64,000 nt of DNA from Cedecea davisae DSM 4568. GTDB lineage: Bacteria; Pseudomonadota; Gammaproteobacteria; Enterobacterales; Enterobacteriaceae. The notes below the pieces were generated by a model that saw only the letters and a list, made by a program, of their open reading frames with translations, did not search any database and was not told the DNA's origin. This document shows positions 52,838 to 61,939 of this stretch, piece by piece. The DNA is taken from NCBI RefSeq assembly GCF_000412335.2, contig NZ_KE161030.1, positions 1,366,031 to 1,430,030 on the forward strand, in the 5' to 3' direction. Every line of letters starts with the position of its first letter. Positions within the stretch are counted from its first letter, which is position 1. Made by a program: the position numbers and the translations under genes.

Positions 52838-54295
52838 TTATTTTCTTTGCGATTCTATTATCTGATTTATTTTTTCAATATACATTTCATACAAATCAGA
52901 CGGCGTATTTGCATAACCTATTATCACCCCATTTGCTTTTATTGCCGTCCCGGGGGCACAAAATAGCGAGAGTGGAAGCATATTTATGCCATGCTGCTGT
53001 GCCTGCTCGACTAATAATTTGTCGTTGATTTCTGCAGGAAGATTAAGCGTGAGTTGGGTACTACCGTGCTGGCCGCTTATTTCATATGAGCAGTGCAGGC
53101 ACTTTTTAAGGGCTTTTATTAGTTTATCTCTTTTTTGCTGGTACGCTTTGCCCATTTTATTGAGATGACGAATAAAACGACCGCTTTCGATAAACTCGGT
53201 GAGAGTGAGTTGAGTCAGGCGGTTTCCTCCGTGCGGTAACGTGAGCAGCGATGCTTTGATCTCAGGAGACAGCGAGGGGGGCAGGACGGCAAAACCGATG
53301 CGTAAAGCGGGGAACATCATTTGGCTGAATGAGCCGATATAAATCACCGGGGCCTGACTATTTATTCCCTGCATAGAGATAATGTGCGGGCCTGCATGAT
53401 GAAATTCCCCGCCATAATCATCTTCTATAATTATCGCATTATGTTTTATAGCATTCTCAACAAGGCTTACTCTGCGTTCAAGACTCAACACTGCGCCGCT
53501 TGGGTATTGGTTAGAAGGGGTGAGGTAAATGATTCTGGGAGGGTATTTTTGCCACATCTCCAGGCTGGGGTTGATGCCATCCCGGTCAACGTCGATGGGT
53601 AAGACGTTGAGTCCCGCGTTACGAAATGGGCTTTTGGCAAACTCATAACCGGGATTCTCTACCCACACCAGGTCACCTTTTTGGGTAATGGGGCGCAGGC
53701 ACATTTGCAGCGTTTTATGCAGCCCGCTGGACAATATTACCTGCTCCGGCATGCAGTTAACGCCCCTGGAAGTGGCCAGGAATGACGCTACAGCTTGTTT
53801 TAAGGCCGGTTCGCCGTCCGGAAGCCCATAGTTAAGTATGGTCGAGCCGGCTTTACGTGAAGCCCTGTCTTCAGCCCGGCGCCATTCATTATGTGGAAAT
53901 ATATTCAATGCAGGGATGCCGGGAAAAAATGCCGAGTTAATGACCTGCTGGGTGATGTCAATAGAACCCATAGAAATTGCGGACTTATTCACCGCCGCCG
54001 GAAGCACGGGAGCGCTTTCTGGAGACATAGCGGAAATACGTGTTCCGGTATTATCGGATATAACAAACCCTTCTGCAGCCAGCAGTTCATAAACAATGAT
54101 CACAGTATTTCGACCGATATTCAGCGTTTCGCACACTTTGCGTGTGCCGGGTAATTTGTCCCCGGGCTTTAATTTTCCCTCGTTGATGGCATTTTTTATT
54201 CGGTAATATAGCTGTTGCTGTAATGAGTCGCCTGACTCCCTGGATAAAGGCGAGTTGAGAAAATCAAAATCAGGAAAATGCATAGAAGGCTTCAT
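52838..54295 (-). CDS. MocR-type GntR/aminotransferase-fold regulator lacking the PLP lysine
   Basis: A 485-residue protein with an N-terminal GntR winged helix (LYYRIKNAINEGKLKPGDKL then TRKVCETLNIGRNTVIIVYE) and a C-terminal type I aminotransferase fold (YGLPDGEPALKQAVASFLAT; NPGYEFAKSPFRNAGLNVL; IIEDDYGGEFHH; FPALRIGFAVLP). In family members that bind PLP the segment reads like G[ST]FSK; here it is GSFSQMMFPAL, with Gln 325 (codon at 53321-53323 on the - strand) in place of Lys. It therefore probably cannot form the internal aldimine. Its ligand and target are unknown; the adjacent fimbrial operon is a candidate target. Confidence 0.88.
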   Translation of the reverse strand: MKPSMHFPDFDFLNSPLSRESGDSLQQQLYYRIKNAINEGKLKPGDKLPGTRKVCETLNIGRNTVIIVYELLAAEGFVISDNTGTRISAMSPESAPVLPAAVNKSAISMGSIDITQQVINSAFFPGIPALNIFPHNEWRRAEDRASRKAGSTILNYGLPDGEPALKQAVASFLATSRGVNCMPEQVILSSGLHKTLQMCLRPITQKGDLVWVENPGYEFAKSPFRNAGLNVLPIDVDRDGINPSLEMWQKYPPRIIYLTPSNQYPSGAVLSLERRVSLVENAIKHNAIIIEDDYGGEFHHAGPHIISMQGINSQAPVIYIGSFSQMMFPALRIGFAVLPPSLSPEIKASLLTLPHGGNRLTQLTLTEFIESGRFIRHLNKMGKAYQQKRDKLIKALKKCLHCSYEISGQHGSTQLTLNLPAEINDKLLVEQAQQHGINMLPLSLFCAPGTAIKANGVIIGYANTPSDLYEMYIEKINQIIESQRK

Positions 54296-54698
54296 GTTAT
54301 CCCTAAGATATGAAAGACCTGCGTGCTAAATAGCCAAGTATTGCTGTTTTGCCGGATAGCCTACAATACATATATTTATACAATAGGAATTATCACCTTT
54401 AATTCACTGCTAATTTATGATCGCGTAGTCAATTCTAATGCTTTTGAGGTATCTTTTTACTTTTAAGGAGTAAGTTTATTACCTGTTGCCATAATGGCAG
54501 TTTTTCATGTTCGAAGGCAGTGAATTTAACTTTGGGGCAATATTAACGTTAGCTACGGCAGAAGGATTGATCAAAATAAAAGCAGGGGATCGACATTTGG
54601 CAGGCAAAAGTCGCCAGCCAGAAATAGTTCTATTAATTATCAGCTGGCGAAAGCATTACCCGGCATATTAGCCGGGATTCTACCTTGTGGCGTGTGAC
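54296..54698. other. Intergenic region between bisC and the MocR gene
   Basis: About 400 bases. The left part is the promoter region of the MocR gene. The right part, just beyond the bisC stop, has two hairpins (54611-54650 and 54659-54676). A 54-codon ORF at 54507-54671 on the + strand lacks a ribosome-binding site and runs through both hairpins, so I do not call it. Confidence 0.5.
54611..54676 (-). terminator. Tandem hairpins downstream of bisC
   Basis: In - strand order after the bisC stop, the first hairpin is CCCGGC/GCCGGG (54659-54676, 6-nt loop). The second has TCGCCAGC/GCTGGCGA arms (54611-54618 and 54643-54650) with an inner AATAG/CTATT stem, followed by CTTTTG. Position and the trailing T-run of the second fit transcription termination of bisC. 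Confidence 0.5.
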
Positions 54699-57005
54699 TC
54701 AGCTAACAAATGCAGGGGGATCAAATGCGGTGACGGGCGGCAGGGTTTCACGCCAAAGTTCTATCTCTACCCGGCAGCTTTGGGCGCTACAGCCCTGGCC
54801 CAGGCGTGAAGAACCCCGGTCTTCGGTCAGCACGTTTGGATTGCCGTGCTTATCAAGCGACCCCGGCGTCGCCGGATCCAGCGGGTCATACCAGGCGCCG
54901 GTGGAGATTTGCACCACGCCTTGCAGGATTTGCTCACTGATATGCACGCCCGCCAGGATAGCGCCGCGAGCGTTAAATACCCGCACCACTTCGCCTTCAT
55001 TAATTCCGCGCTTCCGGGCATCTTCAGGATGCATCCACAGCGGTTCGCGCCCCTGAACTTTAGTCTGGAGGCTGACGCTGCCGTGATCGTACTGGCTGTG
55101 CAGGCGCGTGCGCGGCTGGCTGGAAAGCAGATGCAAAGGCCATTGTTCCGCCTCGCGCTGCTGGAAGCTGGCTTCTTCTTCGTCCCAGAACGGGTAGCCC
55201 GGGCATTCGCGGTAGCCAAACCCGGCTACCGTTTCAGAATAAAGCTCGATTTTCCCCGATGGCGTGGAAAGCGGGAAACGCTCAGGGTCGGCACGGAAAT
55301 CAGCCAGAAAGACCTGCGGGGCAGCCGGGGCGGTAAACTCCAGTTTTCCCTGTTCCCAAAAGTCATCAAACGGCGGCAAATCGACGCCATCTTCCCCGGC
55401 GCGTTCGCGCGAGGACTCATAGAGATGCGGTAGCCATTCGGCGGCGCTGCGGCCTTCGCTAAATTTCTCATGAAAACCGAGCCTTTCCGCCAGCGCGCAG
55501 AAAATAGCGTAATCGTCTTTCGCTTCTGCCACGGCGGGAATTTGCTGGCGCATGGCAATCATAAATCCGTCGTGGCTGCCGCTGCCGATGTCATCGCGCT
55601 CCAGTGAAGTGGTGACCGGCAATACAATATCGGAAAACTTGGCCTGTGCCGTCCAGTATTGCTCATGGGCAACCACGGTTTCCGGGCGTCGCCAGGCTTC
55701 AACCAGCCGGTTGAGATCCTGGTGATGGTGGAAGGCGTTGCCTCCGGCCCAGTAAACGAGTCGAATATCAGGGTAGCGGCAAAATTTGCCGTCGAACTCG
55801 TATTCCCCGCCGGGATTGAGCAGCATGTCCGAAAGACGTGCCACCGGGATGACCGTTTTTACCTTGTTTTCCCCTGCGGGCAGGCGAGGGCCGGAGAAGG
55901 GAACTCGAGCGGCACCGGCAAGGTTGGTGCAGGCGTAGCCAAAGGCCAGGCCGCCGCCGGGTGTCCCTATCTGGCCGAGCAGGGCGGTTAACGCCACCGT
56001 TGCCCAGTAGGCCTGCTCGCCCTGGCGGGCGCGCTGAATCGACCAGGAAATATTGACCATAGCTCGCTTGCCGGACAGGGTTCGTGCCAGGCTCAGGATT
56101 TGCTGCTCGTCGATCCCGGTAATGGCCGCCGCCCAGCCTGCGGTTTTTGCCACGCCGTCTTTCTCGCCCAGCAGGTAGCCGCGCAGCTGTTCAAAACCAA
56201 CGGTATGGCTGCCGATAAAGGCGCTATCGTGCAGGGATTCGGCGACCAGCGTATGGCAAAGCGCCAGCAGCAGCGCAGTGTCGGTGCCGGGCTTAATTGC
56301 CAGCCATTTAGCATCACGTATTGCGCTAAGATCGTTCTGCACCGGGCTGATGTTGACGAACTGCACGCCGTTTTGCTCAAGGCGTTCTAGCCAGTGCTTC
56401 AGCATATGATCGTTCGCGCCGCCGCCGTTGACCTGCGCATTTCGCAGCGGCAGTCCACCGATGGCGACAAACATCTCGCAATGCTCCGCCAGCACCGAAA
56501 AATGCGTGTGCTGCTTATGCAGCGGACTCAGCGGCCCGAGAATGTGCGGCAGGATGCGTTCGCCCGCCGCGCTGCTGTAGGTATTTGTGCTGGCGGTATA
56601 GCCGCCAAATCCTTTAAGAAAGCGGTGCAGCTGGCTTTGTGCGTGGTGAAAACGTCCGGCGCTGGCCCAGCCGTAGGAGCCGCCGAAAATAGCCTCGTTA
56701 CCGCAACGCTCCTGTACCGAACGAAGATCCCGTGCCAGCAGGTCCAGCGCTTGTTCCCAGCTCACCTCTACAAACGGCTCTTTGCCGCGCCCTTCGCGGG
56801 ATGCCGGGCCATTTTGCAAATAGCCGAGGCGAACCGCCGGGCGGCGAATGCGCGTATTACCGGTGACGGAATCCGTTAAGGACTGACCAATTCGGGAAGG
56901 GTATTTATCCCACTCGACGGGGGAAACGGCGGCGATGCGTTCGCCTTCGGTCGTGACCTGGTAAGTGCCCCAGTGCATTACCGCCAGCTGATGTTCGGCT
57001 TTCAT
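54699..57005 (-). CDS. bisC: BisC/TorZ-family molybdopterin oxidoreductase
   Basis: A 768-residue enzyme of the DMSO reductase family. Family blocks are WGTYQVTTEGERIAAVSPVE, VSWEQALDLLARDL, NEAIFGGSYGWASAGRFHHA, TNTYSSAAGERILPHILG (Ser ligand region for molybdenum), MVNISWSIQRARQGEQAYW, QIGTPGGGLAFGY, YWAGGNAFHHHQDLNRL, and C-terminal LLSSQPRTRLHSQYDHGS then SRLGQGCSAQ. There is no twin-arginine signal, so it is cytoplasmic like BisC, which reduces biotin sulfoxide and also methionine sulfoxide. TorZ-type N/S-oxide reductases are close relatives, so the substrate is not certain. It is a single-gene unit. Confidence 0.85.
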   Translation of the reverse strand: MKAEHQLAVMHWGTYQVTTEGERIAAVSPVEWDKYPSRIGQSLTDSVTGNTRIRRPAVRLGYLQNGPASREGRGKEPFVEVSWEQALDLLARDLRSVQERCGNEAIFGGSYGWASAGRFHHAQSQLHRFLKGFGGYTASTNTYSSAAGERILPHILGPLSPLHKQHTHFSVLAEHCEMFVAIGGLPLRNAQVNGGGANDHMLKHWLERLEQNGVQFVNISPVQNDLSAIRDAKWLAIKPGTDTALLLALCHTLVAESLHDSAFIGSHTVGFEQLRGYLLGEKDGVAKTAGWAAAITGIDEQQILSLARTLSGKRAMVNISWSIQRARQGEQAYWATVALTALLGQIGTPGGGLAFGYACTNLAGAARVPFSGPRLPAGENKVKTVIPVARLSDMLLNPGGEYEFDGKFCRYPDIRLVYWAGGNAFHHHQDLNRLVEAWRRPETVVAHEQYWTAQAKFSDIVLPVTTSLERDDIGSGSHDGFMIAMRQQIPAVAEAKDDYAIFCALAERLGFHEKFSEGRSAAEWLPHLYESSRERAGEDGVDLPPFDDFWEQGKLEFTAPAAPQVFLADFRADPERFPLSTPSGKIELYSETVAGFGYRECPGYPFWDEEEASFQQREAEQWPLHLLSSQPRTRLHSQYDHGSVSLQTKVQGREPLWMHPEDARKRGINEGEVVRVFNARGAILAGVHISEQILQGVVQISTGAWYDPLDPATPGSLDKHGNPNVLTEDRGSSRLGQGCSAQSCRVEIELWRETLPPVTAFDPPAFVS

Positions 57006-57426
57006 GCTCGTACCATGCTTTGTTAATAGCGCTAAACCGGCATCATAAAGGTGGAAACAAGAAAAAATAAAATCCGCTCAACAATGCGAAATGGGGTAAA
57101 TGATCGCAATATCAGTTGATGCTGTTTAATTTTTATAAAACGGCAGTGTTTATAATTAATCTTCCTTAATGCATCGCTGTTTAATATTATTTTGTAATTT
57201 TAAAAATAAAGCCAAAAAATGGCGTTGCCCTTTGTTTTATTGTGGTTGAATTTTTCTCTTGTTGCTGTTTTACATGTATTTTATTCATGTTCATAAGGGT
57301 AGTTGCAAAGTGACATAGCGGCGTGACTATGGAAATATAAGATATATCTATTTTTTATTTGGGTCGGGTTCTGCTTGTTGTCATGCTGTGGCATTAATGA
57401 CCAATGAATACGGGATAATTATAGCA
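57006..57426. promoter_or_regulatory. Divergent promoter region of bisC and the sugar ABC operon
   Basis: About 420 AT-rich bases without a gene. A dyad ACATG-N9-CATGT at 57272-57290 is a candidate operator. No convincing CRP consensus (TGTGA-N6-TCACA) could be found by eye, although sugar operons of this kind are usually CRP-dependent. Confidence 0.45.
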
Positions 57427-58407
57427 ATGAAGGTTAAAAAAAGAATTTTGTCTGTCGCCGTGGGCCTGATGACGCTGGCATCCGGGGCTGCTTTTGCCGC
57501 AGACTCACTTTCGTTACAGGGTAAAACCATCGGGGTTGCGGTAGTGGGAACCCAGCATTTCTGGGATCGCGAGGCGTATAAAGGCGCGACCGAAGAGGTT
57601 GAAAAACTCGGCGGCAAGGTCATTGGCGTTGACGGCGGCAGGGACAACCAGGTTCACGCTAATAACCACGATATTCTGCTGTCGCGCAAGGTTGATGCGG
57701 TCATTAGTATTTTAGGCGACAGCGCGGTTGAGCCTAAATTCAAAGCGCTGCGCGATGCCGGTATTCCGGTATTTACCGTTGACCATGTTTCGCAGTATTC
57801 CGTAAATAACACCACGTCCGATAACTACACTCTGGGTTCAACCATTGGCCGCTATATGGCAGATGCGCTGGGTGGGAAAGGCAACGTGGCGGTATTTAAC
57901 GCATTTTCTAACTCATTGCGCATTTGCGGTATTCGTTATGACCAGTGGAAATATGTGTTGAAGGATTATCCTGGCATTAAAATTATTCAGCCGGAGCTGG
58001 CAGAGCAATTTGCTAACTCGCCGGAAGACGCCCGCAAGAAAACCCTCGAACTGCTGAGCCAGTACCCGAAAGGCAAGCTGGATGCTATCCACGTAGCCTG
58101 CTGGGACCAGCCCGCAATCGGTATTGTTCAGGCTCTGGAAGAGACCGGGCGTGATAAAGACGTGAAGGTAACCGCTATTGACGCTGGCCCGGAAACGCTG
58201 GAGATCATGGCAGAAAAAGACAGCCCGCTGGTGGCAAACGTCGCCCAGCAGCCGCACCTTATCGGCCAGACCTCCGCCGAGAACGTGGCACGCTACTTCG
58301 CAGGCCAGAAGCTGCCAATCCAGACCTTTATTCCGGTTATCCCGGTTAAAGGCCCGGATGAAGCCAAAGCCGTATATAAAAAACTGGGTTACGGTGAACT
58401 GAAGTAG
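57427..58407 (+). CDS. Sugar ABC transporter periplasmic binding protein (RbsB type)
   Basis: ATG 57427 starts the signal peptide (VKKRILSVAVGLMTLASGAAFA); 326 residues. The mature protein is a periplasmic-binding-protein family I fold: LQGKTIGVAVVGTQHFWDRE, VDAVISILGDSAVEPKFKAL, GIPVFTVDHVSQYSVNNTTS, DAIHVACWDQPAIGIVQALE, VTAIDAGPETLEIM. It delivers a monosaccharide or polyol to the permease. The substrate cannot be told; the binding loop differs from RbsB. First gene of a five-gene operon; its stop overlaps the next start. Confidence 0.9.
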   Translation: MKVKKRILSVAVGLMTLASGAAFAADSLSLQGKTIGVAVVGTQHFWDREAYKGATEEVEKLGGKVIGVDGGRDNQVHANNHDILLSRKVDAVISILGDSAVEPKFKALRDAGIPVFTVDHVSQYSVNNTTSDNYTLGSTIGRYMADALGGKGNVAVFNAFSNSLRICGIRYDQWKYVLKDYPGIKIIQPELAEQFANSPEDARKKTLELLSQYPKGKLDAIHVACWDQPAIGIVQALEETGRDKDVKVTAIDAGPETLEIMAEKDSPLVANVAQQPHLIGQTSAENVARYFAGQKLPIQTFIPVIPVKGPDEAKAVYKKLGYGELK

Positions 58408-59945
58408 TGAACGCAGCAACGACGCAGCGCGGTCTGGTGATGGACCGCATTAGTAAGCGCTTTGCCAATGTGGCCGCGTTAAACGCGGTCACGCTGACCA
58501 TCGGGCCGGGTGAAATTCACGGCCTGATCGGTGAGAACGGGGCGGGCAAGTCCACATTAATCAAGATTCTTGCCGGGGTTTATCAGGCCGATGGCGGGAC
58601 GGCAACGCTTGACGGCGTTCCGCTTCCGCTTGGTAAGCCTGCGACTATAGAGGCTCAGGGGATCCGGGTTATTCACCAGGAGCTGAACCTGATCCCACAT
58701 TTTACCGTGGCGGAGTCGGTATTTCTCGGCCAGGAGTATCACCGCGCGGGCGGTATGTTGGACTCCCGGCGCATGCGCCAGGCCACGCGGGACTTTTTCC
58801 TTTCTACCTGGCAGTTGACTATCGACCCGGACAGGCTCATTCGCCAGCTCAGCCTTGCCGAGCGCAAACTGGTGCAAATTGCCAGAGCGCTGATAGATGG
58901 CGCGGCAAAACTGGTGGTGTTCGACGAGCCTACCGCGCCGCTTGAAGCCCACGAAGCAAGCCTGGTTTCCGATGCCATACTGCGGTTGCGGGATCAGGGC
59001 ATCGCCATCCTTTATATCTCCCATTACCTGAACGAAATCGCCTCTTTGTGCGACCGGGGAACCGTGCTGCGTAATGGGGAAGTTGTGGGTTATCCCGACC
59101 GCGAAGTATTACAGAATACCGACGCGGTGATTCATATGATGGTGGGCCGCGAAATCGACCGGCTCTATACCCCTCGCCAGCACGAAGCCGATGCTTCAGC
59201 CGACGAGGTGCCGCTGCTCTGCGTACGTTCACTTTCCGACGGTCAGCAGCTCCAGGACATCAGCTTTGACATTCATAAAGGTGAAATCGTCGGCGTGGCG
59301 GGCCTGCTTGGCGCGGGGCGTGACGTACTGGTGGATACCCTTTACGGGCTTACCGTTGCTAAACGGGGCGAAATAGCGATAAACGGGCGTGTGCGCCGCA
59401 TTCGCTCTCCACGACAGGCTATTCGGGTCGGTATGGCCCTGGTCCCCCGCGATCGCCGCCATCAGGGTCTGATCCTGCCGTTTTCAGCCGCCGACAATAT
59501 CAACCTTGCCTCGCTGCACGAGACGGCCACTTTGGGCTGGGAGCACCGCTCGCGTGCGTTGCAAAAAGCCCGTGACTGGATAGAGCGGCTTAGCATTCGC
59601 CCCGCTAAACCGGAATTGCCGGTGCGCTATATGAGCGGCGGCAACCAGCAGAAAGTTATCCTTGCCCGCTGGCTGGGCACCGACGCACGCCTCTTTATCC
59701 TTGATGAGCCAACGCTCGGCGTGGATATCGGCGCCAGAAGCGACATCTACCAGCGCACGCGCCAGCTGGCCGACCAGGGGCGCTCTGTGCTGGTTTCTTC
59801 GAGCGATGCCACCGAGCTGCTTGGCCTGTGTGACCGCATTCTGGTGATGTGGCGCGGTTCGCTGGTGGCGAATTTGCCGACCCGGGGGCTAACGCTTGAT
59901 GCGCTGCTGGCAACGATCAACGGTGGGCAGGAACAATCTTTATGA
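58407..59945 (+). CDS. Sugar ABC transporter ATPase with two fused nucleotide-binding domains
   Basis: A 512-residue protein starting GTG 58407 (TAGTG overlap); ATG 58440 is an alternative. NBD1 has an intact Walker A (GENGAGKSTLIK), signature LSLAERKLVQIARAL and Walker B LVVFDEPTAPLEAHE. NBD2 has a Walker A without Lys (GLLGAGRDVLVDTLYG), signature MSGGNQQKVILARWL and Walker B LFILDEPTLGVDIGARSDIY. Degenerate NBD2 is normal for the RbsA/MglA/XylG class. It energises import by the two permeases encoded next. Confidence 0.95.
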   Translation: MNAATTQRGLVMDRISKRFANVAALNAVTLTIGPGEIHGLIGENGAGKSTLIKILAGVYQADGGTATLDGVPLPLGKPATIEAQGIRVIHQELNLIPHFTVAESVFLGQEYHRAGGMLDSRRMRQATRDFFLSTWQLTIDPDRLIRQLSLAERKLVQIARALIDGAAKLVVFDEPTAPLEAHEASLVSDAILRLRDQGIAILYISHYLNEIASLCDRGTVLRNGEVVGYPDREVLQNTDAVIHMMVGREIDRLYTPRQHEADASADEVPLLCVRSLSDGQQLQDISFDIHKGEIVGVAGLLGAGRDVLVDTLYGLTVAKRGEIAINGRVRRIRSPRQAIRVGMALVPRDRRHQGLILPFSAADNINLASLHETATLGWEHRSRALQKARDWIERLSIRPAKPELPVRYMSGGNQQKVILARWLGTDARLFILDEPTLGVDIGARSDIYQRTRQLADQGRSVLVSSSDATELLGLCDRILVMWRGSLVANLPTRGLTLDALLATINGGQEQSL

Positions 59946-60928
59946 GCACTGAAATTCGCAGCTTCGTGGCTCGTCGCTCCGTTGCGCTGTTTGAAAAATT
60001 CCCTTTGCTGCTGTTTGTGGCGCTGCTGGTCTGGCTGAGTATTCAGTCCCCGTGGTTCCTGAGCTGGCAAAACATCAGCCTGATGCTGGTGCAAAGCGTG
60101 CCGCTGGCCATCCTGAGCTTTGGCCTGGTCTGCGTGATTGCCGCAGGCGGGGATGATGTTGTCTCCGGAGGCATCGATCTCTCCCTCCCGGCCATTGCGG
60201 TGTTTGGCGTAGCGTTGCTGAGCCTCGGAATGACCGACTGGCTGACGCCGTGGCCTCTGCTATTGCTGCTGGTTGCCGCCCTCAGCCTGCTTTGCGGCGG
60301 GATTAACGCTCTGCTGGTGCTGGTAGCCGGGCTGCCGCCGTTGCTTGCCACGCTCTCTACCTCTGTGGCTTTTACCGGCCTGACCGACCTGCTTACCGGC
60401 CAGCGCCGCATCAGCGTAAGCGATCCGCTTATGGTGGCATTCCGCGACGGCAGCCTGCTCGGCGTGCCTTACGCGCTGATTTATCTGCTGCTGGTTTTTG
60501 CTGGCTTCCAGTTTCTGCTGCATTACACCCGCTTCGGCCAGCACCTGCAGGCTACCGGCGGCAGCAAAGATATGGCTCAGATGTCCGGGCTTAATGTGCG
60601 CCTCCTGACGCTGGCCTCCTGGCTGATTGCCGCCGTTGCCGCCGGGCTTGCCGTATTCCCGCTGCTGGCTCAGGGCTCCGGCAGCTCCAGCGGAACGGCA
60701 ACGCCGCTGCTGATGGAAACGGTGCTGGCAACCTTCCTCGGCGCGGCATTTTCCCGCCGCCGCGTGGTGACCATTTGGGGCGCTTTGCTGGGCGCCATTC
60801 TGGTTAACGCCTTGTCTAACGGCCTCGGGCTGCTGGGCGTGAATATTTTCTGGGTCGGCGCGATTAAAGGCGTGCTGATTCTGGTGGTGCTGGCGGCTTC
60901 CGCCTTGCAGCAGAAGGGGAGCAAATAA
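59942..60928 (+). CDS. Sugar ABC transporter permease 1 (RbsC family)
   Basis: A 328-residue, highly hydrophobic protein with about eight or more membrane helices and the family phrases GGDDVVSGGIDLSLPAIAVFG, ATGGSKDMAQMSGLNVRLLT and METVLATFLGAAFSRRRVVT. It overlaps the ATPase stop by 4 nt and the next permease by 1 nt. It pairs with the following, different permease, so the channel is probably a heterodimer as in YtfT/YjfF-type transporters. Confidence 0.93.
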   Translation: MSTEIRSFVARRSVALFEKFPLLLFVALLVWLSIQSPWFLSWQNISLMLVQSVPLAILSFGLVCVIAAGGDDVVSGGIDLSLPAIAVFGVALLSLGMTDWLTPWPLLLLLVAALSLLCGGINALLVLVAGLPPLLATLSTSVAFTGLTDLLTGQRRISVSDPLMVAFRDGSLLGVPYALIYLLLVFAGFQFLLHYTRFGQHLQATGGSKDMAQMSGLNVRLLTLASWLIAAVAAGLAVFPLLAQGSGSSSGTATPLLMETVLATFLGAAFSRRRVVTIWGALLGAILVNALSNGLGLLGVNIFWVGAIKGVLILVVLAASALQQKGSK

Positions 60929-61932
60929 TGAAAGTCATTTCTGCCGCGGCGGCCATACCGGCAGGCGAGTCCGGCAAGAAACCACTCGCCTGGCTCTCCC
61001 GCGCCGGGTTTGCGCTGGTCACGCTATTCTTTATCGTGCTGTTTAGCCTGTCTAACCCGGTATTTCTGACGCTGGATAACTGGAGCAATCTGCTACAGGG
61101 CAGCGCCATTCTGCTGATTGTGGCGCTGGCGATGACGCTTATCGTTAGCGCGGGTGCTATCGATCTTTCGGTCGGCGTCGCTATCGACTTCGGCGCGATG
61201 ATGGCGCTGATTGCGCTGAAAACCTGGCAGCTTCCGTGGCAGGTGGCGGTGCTGTGCGCCCTGCTGGGCGGGGTGATGATTGGCCTGGTTAATGCTTTCC
61301 TGATTCTGGCCTGCCGTATCAAACCGTTCCTCGCCACGCTTGGCACCTGGTTTATCGCCAGCAGCGCGGAGCGTATTTACACCGACGGCGGCGGGGCGAT
61401 TTCGATGCGCCGCATGGCGCCGGAATATCATGACCTTGCGGTCGGCAATCTGTGGGGCATTCCGATGCCGGTGCTGATTGTGCTGGTGGTCTGGCTTGCG
61501 GCCTGGCTTCTGACCGAGCGAACCCTGTTTGGCAAGCGCGTGCGCGCCGTAGGGCAAAACAGCGAAGCCGCGCGTATTGCCGGGATCGCCGATAAACGCA
61601 CTCTCTTCTGGGTGCTGATTGCCGCCTCGGCGATGTGCGCCGTCGGCGGCATTATTCTGTCGGCTAACCTGCGGCAGTTTACTCCGCTTGCCGGGCAGTC
61701 CTACCTGATGGACGCGATTGCCGCGGTCTTTATCGGCACTGCGTTCCAGCGCCAGGGCCGGGTAAGCATGGGCGGCACGCTCGGCGGAGTGCTGTTCCTG
61801 GCGATTATTGATAACGGCCTGAATCTGATGGGGCTTAACTACCTGGTAAAAGATGCACTGGTCGGCGTGATTCTGGTGGTGGCGCTGGCCGTATCGTTCT
61901 GGCAGGCGCGCCTGCGTCAGCGGAATGAGTGA
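60928..61932 (+). CDS. Sugar ABC transporter permease 2 (RbsC family)
   Basis: A 334-residue membrane protein with LIVSAGAIDLSVGVAIDFGA, FLATLGTWFIASSAERIYTDGG, RAVGQNSEAARIAGIADKRT (the coupling-loop region) and MDAIAAVFIGTAFQRQGRVS. Its start overlaps the first permease's stop. It partners the first permease rather than being a recent duplicate, as the two sequences differ widely. Confidence 0.93.
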   Translation: MKVISAAAAIPAGESGKKPLAWLSRAGFALVTLFFIVLFSLSNPVFLTLDNWSNLLQGSAILLIVALAMTLIVSAGAIDLSVGVAIDFGAMMALIALKTWQLPWQVAVLCALLGGVMIGLVNAFLILACRIKPFLATLGTWFIASSAERIYTDGGGAISMRRMAPEYHDLAVGNLWGIPMPVLIVLVVWLAAWLLTERTLFGKRVRAVGQNSEAARIAGIADKRTLFWVLIAASAMCAVGGIILSANLRQFTPLAGQSYLMDAIAAVFIGTAFQRQGRVSMGGTLGGVLFLAIIDNGLNLMGLNYLVKDALVGVILVVALAVSFWQARLRQRNE

Positions 61933-61939
61933 GGAAGCC

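Noticed and set aside
54507-54671. 54-codon + strand ORF downstream of the bisC stop
   Set aside because: No ribosome-binding site and it runs through two hairpins that fit a bisC terminator.
57006-57426. CRP site for the sugar operon
   Set aside because: Only partial half-sites such as GTGAC are visible; no TGTGA-N6-TCACA-like match.
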